From the NCBI GenBank assembly GCA_026125665.1, contig JAHCKS010000055.1:1-34959 (forward strand): 34,959 bases of DNA. The letters run 5' to 3'. The notes under the pieces were generated by a model. It saw only the letters and a program-made list of their open reading frames with translations. It did not search any database and was not told where the DNA came from. Source of the DNA: Rubrivivax sp. (GTDB lineage: Bacteria > Pseudomonadota > Gammaproteobacteria > Burkholderiales > Burkholderiaceae_C). The position numbers and the translations under genes are program-made. Shown in pieces: positions 10,714 to 18,048 of this stretch. Every line of letters begins with the position of its first letter. Position 1 is the first letter of the stretch.

Positions 10714-11961
10714 ATGGCCAAGGAATACAAGGACATGGTCTTCGGGCTGGACATCGGCACCCACAAGGTGATGGTGGTCGCGGCCGAAGTGCTGCCGGGC
10801 AGCGGCGGCGAAGGCGGCGAGCTGCGCCTGGCCGGCATGGGCATCGCGCCGACCTCGGGCCTGAAGCGCGGCGTGGTGGTGAACATCGACGCCACCGTGC
10901 AGAGCATCCAGGCGGCGCTGAAGGAGGCCGAGATGATGGCCGCCTGCAAGATCGGCGCCGTCTTCACCGGCATCACCGGCAGCCACATCCGCGGCATCAA
11001 CAGCACCGGCATGGTCATCGTGCGCGACAACCGCGAGGTCTCGCCGGTGGACGTGGCGCGCGTCGTCGAGACGGCCAAGGCGATCAACATCCCGAACGAC
11101 CAGCGGCTGCTGCTGGTGGAGCCGCAGGAGTTCGTCATCGACGGCCACGAGGTGAAGGAGCCGATCGGCATGAGCGGCAGCCGGCTCGAGGTGCGCGTGC
11201 ACATCGTCACCGGCGCCGGCAGCGCGGCCGAGAACATCGTCAAGTGCGTGCGCCGCTGCGGCCTGGAGGTGGCCGGCCTCGTGCTGAACCCGAGCGCCAG
11301 CGCCGCTGCCGTGCTGACCGAGGACGAGAAGAGCCTCGGCGTGGCGGTGGTGGACATCGGCGCCGGCACCACCGACGTGCAGGTGTACACCGACGGCAGC
11401 GTGCGGCACACGGCGGTGATCCCGATCGCCGGCGACCTGATCACCAGCGACATCGCGATGGCGCTGCGCACGCCGACCAAGGACGCCGAGGAGATCAAGC
11501 TCGAGCACGGCGTGGCCAAGCAGCTGCTGGCCGACCCGGGCGAGCAGGTCGAGGTGCCGGGGCTCGGCGACCGCGCACCGAGGATGCTGAGCCGCCAGGC
11601 GCTGGCCGGCGTCATCGAGCCGCGCATCGAGGAGATCTTCTCGCTCGTGCACCAGGTCATCCGCGACAGCGGCTACGAAGAGCTGCTGTCCAGCGGCATC
11701 GTGCTCACCGGCGGCAGCGCGGTGATGCCCGGCATGGTGGAGCTCGGCGAGGACATCTTCCTCAAGCCGGTGCGCCGCGGCACGCCCACCTACAGCGGGC
11801 CGCTCTACGACATGGTGGCCAACCCGCGCAGCGCCACCGTGATGGGCCTGCTGGAGGAGGCGCGCGCGGCGCGGGCGCGCGGGCACAAGGCGGCGGCTCA
11901 GGCCGGCTCGGTGAAGACCGTGCTGGCGCGCGCCAAGGACTGGTTTCTCGGCAACTTCTAG
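10714..11961 (+). CDS. ftsA: Cell division protein FtsA
   Basis: FtsA is the actin-like ATPase that anchors FtsZ filaments to the inner membrane. The 415-aa protein starts with the phosphate-1 loop VFGLDIGTHKVMVV. Its SHUT/1C region carries GITGSHIRGINSTGM near 88, the phosphate-2 motif VVDIGAGTTDVQVY lies near 213, and the adenosine motif SGIVLTGGSAVMPGM lies near 327. The extreme C-terminus (VLARAKDWFLGNF) is the amphipathic membrane-targeting helix, so the gene is intact. It lies 57 bp after ftsQ and is followed by a simple-sequence spacer before ftsZ. Confidence 0.96.
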   Translation: MAKEYKDMVFGLDIGTHKVMVVAAEVLPGSGGEGGELRLAGMGIAPTSGLKRGVVVNIDATVQSIQAALKEAEMMAACKIGAVFTGITGSHIRGINSTGMVIVRDNREVSPVDVARVVETAKAINIPNDQRLLLVEPQEFVIDGHEVKEPIGMSGSRLEVRVHIVTGAGSAAENIVKCVRRCGLEVAGLVLNPSASAAAVLTEDEKSLGVAVVDIGAGTTDVQVYTDGSVRHTAVIPIAGDLITSDIAMALRTPTKDAEEIKLEHGVAKQLLADPGEQVEVPGLGDRAPRMLSRQALAGVIEPRIEEIFSLVHQVIRDSGYEELLSSGIVLTGGSAVMPGMVELGEDIFLKPVRRGTPTYSGPLYDMVANPRSATVMGLLEEARAARARGHKAAAQAGSVKTVLARAKDWFLGNF

Positions 11962-12083
11962 AACAACGACGACGGCGACGACGACCGCGACAGCGACGAC
12001 GACAACAACGACGGCGACAGCGACGACAACGACGACGACGGAACGGCAACTTCCAACGGCAACGGCAACGGCAACTGCAACAA
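11962..12083 (+). repeat. Simple-sequence tract between ftsA and ftsZ
   Basis: The ftsA-ftsZ spacer is made almost wholly of GACGAC, AACGAC, GGCGAC and, at its 3' end, GGCAAC-type trinucleotide pairs. It has no recognisable promoter elements. Such tracts can change length by replication slippage. Because it sits between two genes whose product ratio matters for division, length changes could affect ftsZ expression. Confidence 0.75.
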
Positions 12084-12086
12084 GGC

Positions 12087-12093
12087 AAGGAGG
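12087..12093 (+). promoter_or_regulatory. Strong ribosome binding site of ftsZ
   Basis: AAGGAGG lies five bases before the ftsZ ATG at 12099. It is a near-perfect Shine-Dalgarno match, stronger than those of the overlapping upstream genes, in keeping with the high FtsZ level cells need. It fixes the ftsZ start. Confidence 0.8.
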
Positions 12094-12098
12094 CTCAC

Positions 12099-13493
12099 AT
12101 GCCCATCGAAATGATCGACGACTTCGGCCAAGGCACGCAGATCAAGGTGATCGGTGTCGGTGGCGGCGGCGGCAATGCCGTCGAGCACATGATCAGCCAC
12201 GGCGTGCAGGGCGTGGAGTTCATCTGCGCCAACACCGACGCGCAGGCGCTCAACCGCAGCAGCGCCAACACGCTGGTGCAGCTGGGCAGCAACGGCCTGG
12301 GCGCCGGCGGCAAGCCGGCGGTGGGGCGCGCGGCGGCCGAGGAGGCGCTCGACCGCATCCGCCTGGCCATCGACGGCGCGCACATGCTCTTCCTCACCGC
12401 GGGCATGGGCGGGGGCACCGGCACCGGCGCGGCGCCCGTCATCGCGCGGGTCGCGCGCGAGATGGGCATCCTCACCGTGGGGGTGGTGACCAAGCCCTTC
12501 GAGTTCGAGGGCGGCAAGCGGGCCAAGCAGGCGGCCGAGGGCGTGGCCGAGCTCGAGGCCAACGTCGACAGCCTCATCGTCATCCTCAACGAGAAGCTGA
12601 TGGAGGTGCTGGGCGACGACGTCACGCAGGAGGACGCGTTCGCGCACGCCAACGACGTGCTGCGCAACGCCGTGGGCGGCATCAGCGACATCATCCACAT
12701 CCCGGGGCTCGTGAACGTCGACTTCGAGGACGTGAAGACGGTGATGAGCGAGCCGGGCAAGGCGATGATGGGCACGGCGCACGCCGGCGGCCCCGACCGC
12801 GCGGCCAAGGCGGCCGAGCTGGCCGTGGCCTGCCCGCTGCTGGAGGGCATCGACCTGAGCGGCGCGCGCGGCGTGCTGGTGCTCATCGCGGCGGCCAAGA
12901 GCAACTTCAAGCTCGCCGAGAGCCGCAACGTGATGAACACGATCCGCCGCTATGCCGCGGAGGACGCGCATGTCATCTACGGCACCGCGTACGACGAGAG
13001 CCTGGGGGACCAGCTGCGCGTGACCGTCATCGCCACGGGGTTGTCCAGCGTGCGCCGGGCGCAGCAGCCACATCACCCGCATCACCCTGCAGGCGGCCCG
13101 CCGGGCGGGCTGACGGTGGTGCACCAGCAGCCGGCGCAGCAGCCGCAGGGGCAGCCGGCGCACGCGCAGGCGCATGCCCACGCGCAGCAGGCGCACGCGC
13201 AGGCGCATGCGCACCTGCGCAGCGGCACCGACGGCCTGCCGGTGCTGACGCAGCCGATGCCGGGCGTGGGCGGCGGCGCGGCGGTGGGTTTTGCGACGGC
13301 GCCGCAGGGTGCGCCGGCCATGCCGCCGCAGCCGCCGCAGCCACCGGCGGCGCAACCCTACGACCACCTGAACACGCCCAGCGTCTGGCGCCGCCCGCGC
13401 GCCGACCAGGCGGCGGCGAAGGTGGAGGCGCTGGGCGCCAGCGGCATGGAGGAGATCGAGATCCCGGCGTTCCTGCGGAAGCAGGCGGACTGA
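12099..13493 (+). CDS. ftsZ: Cell division GTPase FtsZ (intact copy)
   Basis: FtsZ is the tubulin-like GTPase that forms the division ring. The 464-aa product has the nucleotide loop IGVGGGGGNAVEHM (residues 18-31), the tubulin signature GMGGGTGTGAAP near residue 104, and the catalytic T7 loop NVDFEDVKTVM near 205. A long linker rich in His, Gln, Ala and Pro (about residues 325-440) follows. The C-terminal partner-binding peptide is EEIEIPAFLRKQAD. It starts at ATG 12099 behind AAGGAGG. The linker is longer than in E. coli. Codons 163 to the stop are present a second time at 16344-17252, about 98.7% identical, so the 3' two-thirds of this copy may have been contributed by a recombination event. 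No lpxC gene follows. Confidence 0.96.
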   Translation: MPIEMIDDFGQGTQIKVIGVGGGGGNAVEHMISHGVQGVEFICANTDAQALNRSSANTLVQLGSNGLGAGGKPAVGRAAAEEALDRIRLAIDGAHMLFLTAGMGGGTGTGAAPVIARVAREMGILTVGVVTKPFEFEGGKRAKQAAEGVAELEANVDSLIVILNEKLMEVLGDDVTQEDAFAHANDVLRNAVGGISDIIHIPGLVNVDFEDVKTVMSEPGKAMMGTAHAGGPDRAAKAAELAVACPLLEGIDLSGARGVLVLIAAAKSNFKLAESRNVMNTIRRYAAEDAHVIYGTAYDESLGDQLRVTVIATGLSSVRRAQQPHHPHHPAGGPPGGLTVVHQQPAQQPQGQPAHAQAHAHAQQAHAQAHAHLRSGTDGLPVLTQPMPGVGGGAAVGFATAPQGAPAMPPQPPQPPAAQPYDHLNTPSVWRRPRADQAAAKVEALGASGMEEIEIPAFLRKQAD

Positions 13494-13500
13494 AGGGGCG
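12585..13500 (+). repeat. Left copy of a 916-bp direct repeat (3' part of ftsZ)
   Basis: This stretch (ftsZ codon 163 to seven bases after the stop) is repeated in the same orientation at 16344-17259, with a constant offset of 3759 and no indels. By eye I count 12 base differences in 11 codons. Ten codon changes are silent; one changes Pro to Ala at about residue 415, in the linker. The repeats flank the tcmP/DUF5131/DUF3800 cassette. Confidence 0.95.
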
Positions 13501-13585
13501 GCTTGAGATGAGCGGAGTGGGGGCTGGGCAACGCGGTTCGCGCACGTAGTCCAGCCACCGCGGGCAGGTGTGAGCGCCTGAAACC

Positions 13586-14428
13586 ATGGCGGCGGATGAC
13601 CTGATCAAGACAGATCCCTCGGACGGCCTCCCTGCGCCGCCCGTTGGCGAGTGGGCTCGCGACAAACACAGCCTGCTTCGGCTCTACATCGAGATCACAC
13701 GATCTACCAGACGCAAGTACCTCGGCGGACCAGGCAAGGCGGGCGCGACCTTCACCGATCTGTACTGTGGCGCGGGCCGTGCTTACATCAAAGGCACCGA
13801 TGACTTCGTCGATGGAAGCCCCTTGGTGGCCTGGGCCGCCTCACAAGCTGGTGGCCCGTTCAGTGCTATCCACCTTTGTGACGCTGATCCCCGCTTGCTG
13901 GCCGCGGCAACGCAGCGGCTTGAGGCTCGGGGGGCGCCAGTACACCCACATGCAGGGCCATCGCATGGCGCTGCGAAGCGGATCGCCGACGTCCTTGATC
14001 CGTATGCACTGCACTTCGCTCTACTCGATCCCTTTGCGTTGGATCTCCCGTTCGAGGTTATTGAGGCGCTGGCGAAGCTCAAGCGCATGGACATCATGAT
14101 CCACGTGTCTGCCATGGAGCTTCAGCGGAACTGGGCTCGCTATTCGCAGTCCGAGGCATCACCCTTGGATACGTTCGCTCCGGGATGGCGCCAGTCGGTC
14201 AACCTTCAGCAGGGCGACGAGGCGGCCAGGATCTCCTTCATCGACTACTGGGTGCGACGCCTCGGAGCGCTCGGCTTCAACGAGCAACCGCGGTTTCGGC
14301 TCGTTCGTGGTCCGAGGAACATCCCGCTCTACTGGCTGGTGCTCGTTGCCAAACACAGGATCGCGTCGCGCTTCTGGGCCAAGGCCGTCGGTCTGAGCTC
14401 ACCACAGGGATCCTTCTCTGACTTCTGA
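13586..14428 (+). CDS. tcmP: Three-Cys-motif partner protein TcmP-like (methyltransferase-like fold)
   Basis: The 280-aa product fits the TcmP family, which is known for sitting beside a three-cysteine DUF5131 protein, as it does here. Visible features are an N-terminal helix with [14 protein letters not shown], then [12 protein letters not shown] (residues 56-67), which resembles the SAM-binding glycine loop of Rossmann methyltransferases. [12 protein letters not shown] near 95 could be the motif-II acid, [10 protein letters not shown] lies near 147, and the family-like C-terminus reads [19 protein letters not shown]. Function is unproven; nucleotide or protein methylation is inferred from the fold alone. 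The gene begins 92 bp after ftsZ and ends 26 bp before DUF5131. Its GC is clearly lower than that of ftsZ, a sign of transfer. The ATG at 13586 has only a weak ribosome site. Confidence 0.85.
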   Translation: MAADDLIKTDPSDGLPAPPVGEWARDKHSLLRLYIEITRSTRRKYLGGPGKAGATFTDLYCGAGRAYIKGTDDFVDGSPLVAWAASQAGGPFSAIHLCDADPRLLAAATQRLEARGAPVHPHAGPSHGAAKRIADVLDPYALHFALLDPFALDLPFEVIEALAKLKRMDIMIHVSAMELQRNWARYSQSEASPLDTFAPGWRQSVNLQQGDEAARISFIDYWVRRLGALGFNEQPRFRLVRGPRNIPLYWLVLVAKHRIASRFWAKAVGLSSPQGSFSDF

Positions 14429-14454
14429 ATGCTGACGGCACCGGGGAGACGCGC

Positions 14455-15189
14455 ATGGCCGCGAACTCGAGCATCGAATGGACCGAACACACTTGGAATC
14501 CGGTGACGGGTTGCGTGAAGATTAGCCAAGGGTGCAAGCACTGCTACGCCGAGCGGATGGCCAAGCGGCTGAATGCGATGGGGTCGGAGCGCTATCGGCA
14601 CGGGTTCGCACCGACCCTTCATCCTGACCTGATCGAGCTACCACGCCGGTGGCGCAGGCCTCGCCTGATCTTCGTGAACTCAATGAGCGACCTCTTCCAG
14701 GAGGACGTACCGGACTGGTTCATTCGGGACGTGTTCGAGACGATGCGAGCCACACCGCAGCACACGTATCAGGTTCTGACCAAGCGGAGCGAGCGCTTGC
14801 GAGCGATGGCCCCCTTCCTGCCGTGGCCGAGCAATGTGTGGATGGGTGTCAGCGTGGAGGATGCCCGCGTCATGCACCGTGTGATCGATCTGGCCACCGT
14901 CCCAGCGAGGGTGCGCTTCTTGTCATGCGAGCCCTTGATCGGCCCGCTCGATGAACTGCCACTGGCGCGAGTGGACTGGGTGATCGTGGGCGGCGAGTCG
15001 GGCCCACGTGCAAGGTCCATGGACCGGCTCTGGGTCGAATCCATCCGACGGCAGTGCCGTGCAGCCAATGTCCTGTTCTTCTTCAAGCAGTGGGGTGGTG
15101 TTCGGAAGGACCTGACAGGGCGCCAGCTGAATGGCCGCACGTACGACGCCATGCCTCGCCGACTGATCCCGATTGGAGTCCAGTCCTGA
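14455..15189 (+). CDS. DUF5131 (phage Gp37/Gp68 family) protein with three-Cys motif
   Basis: This 244-aa protein matches the Gp37/Gp68 family: [15 protein letters not shown] at the start, then Cys20, Cys27 and Cys30 in a CX6CX2C arrangement followed by YAERMAKRL. Later motifs are [14 protein letters not shown] near 74, VLTKRSERL near 107, WMGVSVED near 128, [11 protein letters not shown] near 155, [14 protein letters not shown] near 176 and FFKQWGG near 209. The Cys spacing resembles an iron-sulfur site of radical-SAM type but is not the canonical CX3CX2C. A radical reaction with SAM is inferred, not shown. The start is ATG 14455 behind GGGGAG. It pairs with the TcmP gene upstream; members are common on phages and islands. 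The 3' end overlaps a small ORF that leads into DUF3800. Confidence 0.88.
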   Translation: MAANSSIEWTEHTWNPVTGCVKISQGCKHCYAERMAKRLNAMGSERYRHGFAPTLHPDLIELPRRWRRPRLIFVNSMSDLFQEDVPDWFIRDVFETMRATPQHTYQVLTKRSERLRAMAPFLPWPSNVWMGVSVEDARVMHRVIDLATVPARVRFLSCEPLIGPLDELPLARVDWVIVGGESGPRARSMDRLWVESIRRQCRAANVLFFFKQWGGVRKDLTGRQLNGRTYDAMPRRLIPIGVQS

Positions 15190-15343
15190 CGCAACTCTCG
15201 CGCTGAGCGAGGACGACATCGCCCACTACCAGAAGATCGTCGTCGCGCCGTCTGAAACAATCCGCCTGATGGCCGAGATCGACCGCGTGATCGACGCGCA
15301 TGGAGGCTGGCCGGGGGCGTTCCGGACCGCCACCGAGGCATGA
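15173..15343 (+). CDS. Small ORF (~56 aa) coupled to DUF3800, function unknown
   Basis: An open frame from just after a TGA at 15164 to TGA 15341-15343 encodes an acidic, helical peptide containing [29 protein letters not shown] and [11 protein letters not shown]. Its stop overlaps the DUF3800 ATG as ATGA (15340-15343), the classic coupling signature, and its base composition matches DUF3800 rather than DUF5131. The only early start is TTG 15173 inside the end of DUF5131; the first in-frame ATG (15269) is late. It may therefore be a real small partner with a non-ATG start. It may also be the 3' remnant of a gene that lost its start when the DUF3800 module was joined to the TcmP/DUF5131 module. 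I do not recognise a family. Confidence 0.5.
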   Translation: MESSPDATLALSEDDIAHYQKIVVAPSETIRLMAEIDRVIDAHGGWPGAFRTATEA

Positions 15344-16167
15344 GCAATACGCCGGACCCGCCCAGCACGCTGCACTTCTTCGTCGACGAGGCGGGCGACC
15401 CGACGCTCTTCGACGCCAAGGGCCGCATCCTGGTCGGGCAGGAGGGCTGCTCGAAGACCTTCATCCTCGGCAAGCTCGACGTCGCCGATCCGGTGGCGTT
15501 GCAGGCAGCCCTGGCAAGGTTGCGTGCCGAGCTGCTCGCCGACCCCTACTTCAAGCGTGTTCCATCGATGCAGGCCGAACGCGGCAAGACCGCGCTCGCC
15601 TTCCACGCCAAGGACGACGTGGCCGAGGTCCGGCGCGAGGTGTTCAAGGTCCTGATGGACTTCGACCTGCGCTTCTACGCGGTTGTGCGCAACAAGGCCT
15701 CGCTGCTCGACTATGTGCGCCAGCGCAACGAGCGTGAGCCGGGATACCGATACCGGGGCGACGAGCTTTACGACACGCTGGTCGAAGAGCTGTTCAGGCG
15801 CTACCACCCGCTGGCCGATCGGCTGGAGATCTGCTTCGCCAAGCGTGGCAGCAAGTCGCGCACGCAGGCCTTTCGTTCGGCCATCGAGAAGGCCGAGGCC
15901 CGCTTCGAGAGCCAGTACGGAATCCGCCGCTCGGCCGAGGTGGCGATCGTGGCCAGCACGCCGCCCGAGAGGGCCGGTCTCCAGGCAGTCGACTACTGCC
16001 TGTGGGCCTTGCAGCGCCACTACGAGCGCGACGAGTCCCGCTATGTCGAGCTGATCTGGGACAAGGTCGTCGAGATCGACGACATGGACCGCATCGAAGG
16101 CGGCCGCAAGGGCGTGGTCTACAACAAGAAGCGCCCCCTGATCGTGGACCAGGAGGCGCCGGAATGA
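15340..16167 (+). CDS. DUF3800 domain protein (RNase H-like fold)
   Basis: The 275-aa product starts LHFFVDEAGDPTLF, the Asp-Glu-x-Gly opening typical of DUF3800. Further acids lie in FHAKDDVAEVRREVF near 87 and in the C-terminal QAVDYCLWALQRHYERDESRYVELIWD. The family is thought to adopt an RNase H-like fold with an acidic metal site and is common on mobile elements and defence islands. Nuclease activity here is inference. The start overlaps the small upstream ORF (ATGA). A 176-bp spacer with a hairpin follows, then the truncated ftsZ copy. GC (about 65% in a counted line) is intermediate between TcmP/DUF5131 and the chromosome, suggesting a separate origin from that pair. Confidence 0.85.
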   Translation: MSNTPDPPSTLHFFVDEAGDPTLFDAKGRILVGQEGCSKTFILGKLDVADPVALQAALARLRAELLADPYFKRVPSMQAERGKTALAFHAKDDVAEVRREVFKVLMDFDLRFYAVVRNKASLLDYVRQRNEREPGYRYRGDELYDTLVEELFRRYHPLADRLEICFAKRGSKSRTQAFRSAIEKAEARFESQYGIRRSAEVAIVASTPPERAGLQAVDYCLWALQRHYERDESRYVELIWDKVVEIDDMDRIEGGRKGVVYNKKRPLIVDQEAPE

Positions 16168-16221
16168 GGTGTGGGAGGTATAGGACCCGCTGGCCGAGGC
16201 CGGCGGCTCACACGGCATGAA

Positions 16222-16267
16222 GCCGAATTTCGCCTCCGCACGTTAGGCATTCTAACGGCGGTTCGGC
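16222..16267 (+). repeat. Nested hairpin at the right end of the cassette
   Basis: GCCGAA (16222-16227) pairs with TTCGGC (16262-16267). Inside it CCGC (16236-16239) pairs with GCGG (16258-16261), and CGTTAG (16241-16246) pairs perfectly with CTAACG (16252-16257) around a 5-base loop. GTTAGGC at 16242 matches the integron core-site consensus GTTRRRY, but no partner site of the opposite type is found upstream. There is no T-run, so it is not a standard terminator. It lies between the DUF3800 stop and the truncated ftsZ and may mark an old recombination site. Confidence 0.5.
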
Positions 16268-16343
16268 CGCCTGGTTGCACTCCGGACACGCTCGAGCGGA
16301 CGGCCCACGGCCGCCGCTCAGCTTGCCCGCCTCATGCGTCCCA

Positions 16344-17252
16344 CTCAACGAGAAGCTGATGGAGGTGCTGGGCGACGACGTCACGCAGGAAGACGCGTTC
16401 GCGCACGCCAACGACGTGCTGCGCAACGCCGTGGGCGGCATCAGCGACATCATCCACATCCCGGGGCTCGTCAACGTCGACTTCGAGGACGTGAAGACGG
16501 TGATGAGCGAGCCGGGCAAGGCGATGATGGGCACGGCGCACGCCGGCGGCCCCGACCGCGCGGCCAAGGCGGCCGAGCTGGCGGTGGCCTGCCCGCTGCT
16601 GGAGGGCATCGACCTGAGCGGCGCGCGCGGCGTGCTGGTGCTCATCGCGGCGGCCAAGAGCAATTTCAAGCTCGCCGAGAGCCGCAACGTGATGAACACG
16701 ATCCGCCGCTATGCCGCGGAGGACGCGCACGTCATCTACGGCACCGCGTACGACGAGAGCCTGGGGGACCAGCTGCGCGTGACCGTCATCGCGACGGGCT
16801 TGTCCAGCGTGCGCCGGGCGCAGCAGCCGCATCACCCGCATCACCCTGCAGGCGGCCCGCCGGGCGGGCTGACGGTGGTGCACCAGCAGCCGGCGCAGCA
16901 GCCGCAGGGGCAGCCGGCGCACGCGCAGGCGCATGCCCACGCGCAGCAGGCGCACGCGCAGGCGCATGCGCACCTGCGCAGCGGCACCGACGGCCTGCCG
17001 GTGCTGACGCAGCCGATGCCGGGCGTGGGCGGCGGCGCGGCGGTGGGTTTTGCGACGGCGCCGCAGGGTGCGCCGGCCATGCCGCCGCAGCCGCCGCAGG
17101 CGCCGGCGGCGCAGCCCTACGACCACCTGAACACGCCCAGCGTCTGGCGCCGCCCGCGCGCCGACCAGGCGGCGGCGAAGGTGGAGGCGCTGGGCGCCAG
17201 CGGCATGGAGGAGATCGAGATCCCGGCGTTCCTGAGGAAGCAGGCGGACTGA
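16344..17252 (+). pseudogene. ftsZ: 5'-truncated second copy of ftsZ (codon 163 to stop)
   Basis: This fragment lacks the nucleotide-binding first third of FtsZ but keeps the rest of the fold, the T7 loop, the whole His/Gln/Ala-rich linker and the C-terminal peptide EEIEIPAFLRKQAD. It is in frame throughout and differs from the intact gene by 12 bases, 10 of 11 changed codons being silent. The frame opens upstream into cassette DNA, and a TTG at 16275 could start a ~325-aa fusion, but no good ribosome site is seen. It cannot be a working GTPase. If translated it could compete for FtsZ-tail partners. The near absence of amino-acid changes shows it was a functional ftsZ until recently. Confidence 0.9.
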
Positions 17253-17259
17253 AGCGGCG
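16344..17259 (+). repeat. Right copy of the 916-bp direct repeat
   Basis: This is the partner of 12585-13500. The match starts abruptly at CTCAACGAGAAG; the left copy has ATC before it and the right copy has CCA. It ends about seven bases after the stop codon, where the two downstream flanks diverge. Recombination between the copies would delete 3759 bp and leave a single intact ftsZ directly upstream of the aquaporin gene. Confidence 0.95.
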
Positions 17260-17336
17260 TCCGCCGGTCGTGGCGCGGTGCGACGGGGCATGGCTACCAT
17301 GCAGCCCGCGGGGAGATCCGCGAGGAGGAGTGACGC

Positions 17337-18026
17337 ATGAAAGCCTACGCCGCCGAGTTCTTCGGCACGTTCTGGTTGGTCATCGGCGGTTGCGGGAGCG
17401 CCGTGCTCGCGGCCACGTTCCCGCAGGTGGGCATCGGCCTGCTCGGTGTGTCGCTCGCCTTCGGGCTGACGGTGCTGACGATGGCCTACGCCGTGGGCCA
17501 CATCTCGGGCGGGCACTTCAACCCGGCCGTGTCGGTGGGCCTGTGGGCCGGCGGGCGCTTCCCGGCGTCGCAGCTCGTGCCGTACGTCGCAGCGCAGGTG
17601 CTGGGCGGCATCGCGGCCGGCGCGGTGCTCTACGTCATCGCGTCGGGCGCGGCGGGGTTCGACGCCGGCAAGGGTTTCGCGAGCAACGGCTACGGCGCCC
17701 ACTCGCCGGGGCAGTACACGCTGGTGGCGGCGCTCGTGTGCGAGGTGGTGATGACGGCGTTCTTCCTCATCGTCATCCTCGGCAGCACCGACAAGCGCGC
17801 GCCCGCTGGCTTCGCGCCCATCGCCATCGGCCTGGCGCTGACGCTCATCCACCTCATCAGCATCCCGGTCACCAACACGTCGGTGAACCCGGCGCGCAGC
17901 ACCGGTGTCGCGCTGTTCGCCGGCGGCTGGGCGGTGGAGCAGCTGTGGGCGTTCTGGGTGGCGCCGGTGGTCGGCGGCGTGCTCGGGGCGGGGATCTACA
18001 AGTTCATCGGCAGCGAGGAGCGCTGA
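17337..18026 (+). CDS. aqpZ: Aquaporin Z
   Basis: AqpZ is a tetrameric inner-membrane water channel. The 229-aa product has six hydrophobic helices and the two half-helix NPA signatures, GGHFNPAVS near residue 61 and TSVNPARST near 182. The selectivity-filter arginine follows the second NPA, and His in HLISIP fits the aquaporin rather than glycerol-channel class. GAGGAGG lies 8 bases before ATG 17337. It stands alone, convergent with the acetyltransferase gene on the other strand (22-bp gap). It appears to be the resident gene downstream of ftsZ before the cassette came in. Confidence 0.95.
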   Translation: MKAYAAEFFGTFWLVIGGCGSAVLAATFPQVGIGLLGVSLAFGLTVLTMAYAVGHISGGHFNPAVSVGLWAGGRFPASQLVPYVAAQVLGGIAAGAVLYVIASGAAGFDAGKGFASNGYGAHSPGQYTLVAALVCEVVMTAFFLIVILGSTDKRAPAGFAPIAIGLALTLIHLISIPVTNTSVNPARSTGVALFAGGWAVEQLWAFWVAPVVGGVLGAGIYKFIGSEER

Positions 18027-18048
18027 GCGCCGGCATGGGCCCGCCCAG

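Larger units (their letters stand above)
13501..16343 (+). mobile_element. Inserted cassette between duplicated ftsZ 3' ends
   Basis: The 2843 bp between the two ftsZ repeats carry a TcmP-like gene, a DUF5131 gene, a small ORF and a DUF3800 gene, all on the + strand. Single 60-base lines counted by eye give about 55-60% GC in the first two genes and about 65% in DUF3800, against about 70% or more around it. No integrase, transposase or convincing terminal inverted repeat is present. The arrangement of a full ftsZ, the cassette, then a 5'-truncated ftsZ is what a single crossover between chromosomal ftsZ and a circle bearing an ftsZ 3' end would leave. That mechanism is inferred. Confidence 0.75.

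Noticed and set aside
11962-12083. A CRISPR-like array between ftsA and ftsZ
   Set aside because: The repeats are 3-6 base simple sequence without spacers of constant length, so this is a microsatellite rather than CRISPR.
16100-16343. A complete integron attC site ending at GTTAGGC
   Set aside because: The matching inverse core (RYYYAAC) is not present upstream at a usable distance and TTCTAAC downstream lacks the purine, so a full attC cannot be supported.
13501-16343. Terminal inverted repeats bounding the cassette
   Set aside because: The left flank (GGCGGCTTGAGATGAGCGG) and the reverse complement of the right flank share only TGAGCGG and scattered bases; this is too weak to call.
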